Assembly (NCBI GenBank): GCA_031277435.1
Contig: JAITMI010000229.1
Coordinates: 1 to 6,091, forward strand
DNA length: 6,091 nucleotides
Direction of reading: 5' to 3'
Source: Pseudomonadales bacterium
Lineage (GTDB): Bacteria > Pseudomonadota > Gammaproteobacteria > Pseudomonadales > Pseudohongiellaceae
Below are positions 5,663 to 6,091 of this stretch, in pieces. The notes beneath the pieces were generated by a model that had not been told where the DNA came from, ran no database searches, and saw only the letters and a list, made by a program, of their open reading frames with translations. The translations under genes and the position numbers were made by a program. The first letter of the stretch is position 1. Each line of letters starts with the position of its first letter.

Positions 5663-5944
5663 TGCACCTGCACTCCAAATTTCGGTGCCAATGGGAACTT
5701 CAGATTTAGTAACTCCATATAAAGTGCAGCCCCACTGCGCAGCAAGGTGAGGAGGCGGTGGTGGAGACTGGAAGAAATGTTGCAAGTTGGCAAGCGCGGC
5801 AAGCACTGATCCGTCAGGGCGGCGCAGTTCAACTGGAATGTTTATTCCGCTTGAAATCTCCGACCTTAAAGGGCCGGGGACAACAATAAGCCCCGGACGC
5901 CCCGTGAGTTGGAACCGATCTTCAACTTTTGTGAGCCGACGCAT
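5657..5944 (-). CDS. Small protein resembling an EF-Tu domain-2-like beta barrel
   Basis: The 95-residue protein has the layout of a translation-factor domain-2-like barrel standing alone. VEDRFQLTGRPGLIVVPG (7-24) resembles the first strands (compare F-x-I-x-GRG in EF-Tu domain 2). INIPVELRRPDGSVLAAL (34-51) resembles the middle strands. CTLYGVTKSEVPIGTEIW (73-90) matches the hallmark LRGV-K-DV--G closing strands. A Pro5 run (61-65) with neighbouring residues lies in the loop between strands. There is no GTPase domain. Many short bacterial proteins of this sort are uncharacterised, so no activity is assigned. The start at 5944 follows an attC-like site; the nearest AGG is ten bases upstream. 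A competing frame at 5626-5832 lacks any motif. Confidence 0.7.
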   Translation of the reverse strand: MRRLTKVEDRFQLTGRPGLIVVPGPLRSEISSGINIPVELRRPDGSVLAALANLQHFFQSPPPPPHLAAQWGCTLYGVTKSEVPIGTEIWSAGAA

Positions 5945-5953
5945 GATTATGCT

Positions 5954-6010
5954 GCCTAATGGGTATGAGTTAAGCGGCCCGCGTCAACGGGCTCGCTTGA
6001 AGGCTTAGGC
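5954..6010 (-). other. Best candidate integron attC site
   Basis: This 57-bp imperfect palindrome lies between two genes. The outer arms GCCTAA (6010-6005) and TTAGGC (5959-5954) pair exactly, inner AAGCG pairs with CGCTT, and the core is a GCCCG/CGGGC hairpin. The order of boxes, the TTCAAGC and CGCTTAACTC inner elements, the length and the stop codon inside the left core box all match attC sites of integron cassettes. The left box GCCTAAG and right box ATTAGGC each deviate by one base from RYYYAAC and GTTRRRY. Confidence 0.6.
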
Positions 6011-6091
6011 TCCATACTCGCGCACTACGGAAATCTTGCCAACAATATGATCGTTTAGCGACTCAAGCTCAGCGGCGGGAATCCACCACGG
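6005..6091 (-). CDS. C-terminal 28 residues of a small protein, possibly ADP-ribosylation/crystallin J1 type
   Basis: Only the end of the gene is present. The frame open from the edge reads PWWIPAAELESLNDHIVG followed by KISVVREYGA and a TAA stop (6007-6005). Endings of the form WIPAEEL--FN-HIVG-IEVI-E are familiar from short proteins annotated as ADP-ribosylation/crystallin J1, which are common in mobile and cassette contexts. The match rests on 28 residues seen by eye, so it is tentative. The stop codon lies inside the left core box of the attC-like site, which supports it as the true end of a cassette gene. Confidence 0.55.
   Translation of the reverse strand, partial: PWWIPAAELESLNDHIVGKISVVREYGA

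Noticed and set aside
4349..6010. CRISPR array interpretation of the repeated AAGCGGC-type palindromes
   Set aside because: The repeats are imperfect, hundreds of bases apart and separated by whole genes, which fits attC sites and not CRISPR spacing.

Overview
The window looks like a proteobacterial chromosome, probably a gammaproteobacterium. The reasons are the lipoprotein-type Dcp-like M3 peptidase, the periplasmic PQQ sugar dehydrogenase, and a short GC-rich palindrome of the REP-like kind scattered between genes in many beta- and gammaproteobacteria. Every gene I can support lies on the minus strand, so the window is best read from right (6091) to left (1).

The right part (about 3905-6091) is lower in GC than the rest. 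It holds five small genes in one direction: the C-terminal end of a small protein (6005-6091), a 95-residue protein resembling an EF-Tu domain-2 barrel, a zinc ribbon plus DUF4375 (DMP19-like) protein, an unrecognised 160-residue acidic protein, and a 138-residue protein with a split Cys4 zinc-binding pattern. Sequences with the layout of integron attC sites separate most of them. In each, an RYYYAAC-like core box overlaps the stop codon of one gene, an imperfect hairpin follows, and a box ending next to the following gene closes the site. I read this region as the distal end of an integron gene-cassette array. The integrase is not in the window; in the usual layout it would lie to the right of 6091.

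The left part is ordinary GC-rich chromosome. A secreted PQQ-dependent aldose dehydrogenase (2582-3808) is followed, after a 92-bp gap holding the REP-like palindrome, by a lipoprotein M3-family peptidyl-dipeptidase (306-2489). At the left edge is the first part of a MazE/AbrB-type antitoxin (1-167). A perfect 7-bp inverted repeat in its upstream region is a good candidate autoregulatory operator. Its toxin partner should lie just beyond position 1.

The two enzymes probably have unrelated jobs (periplasmic sugar oxidation and oligopeptide degradation). The cassette genes look like independent mobile units that share a direction because they were captured at the same site, not an operon with one function.
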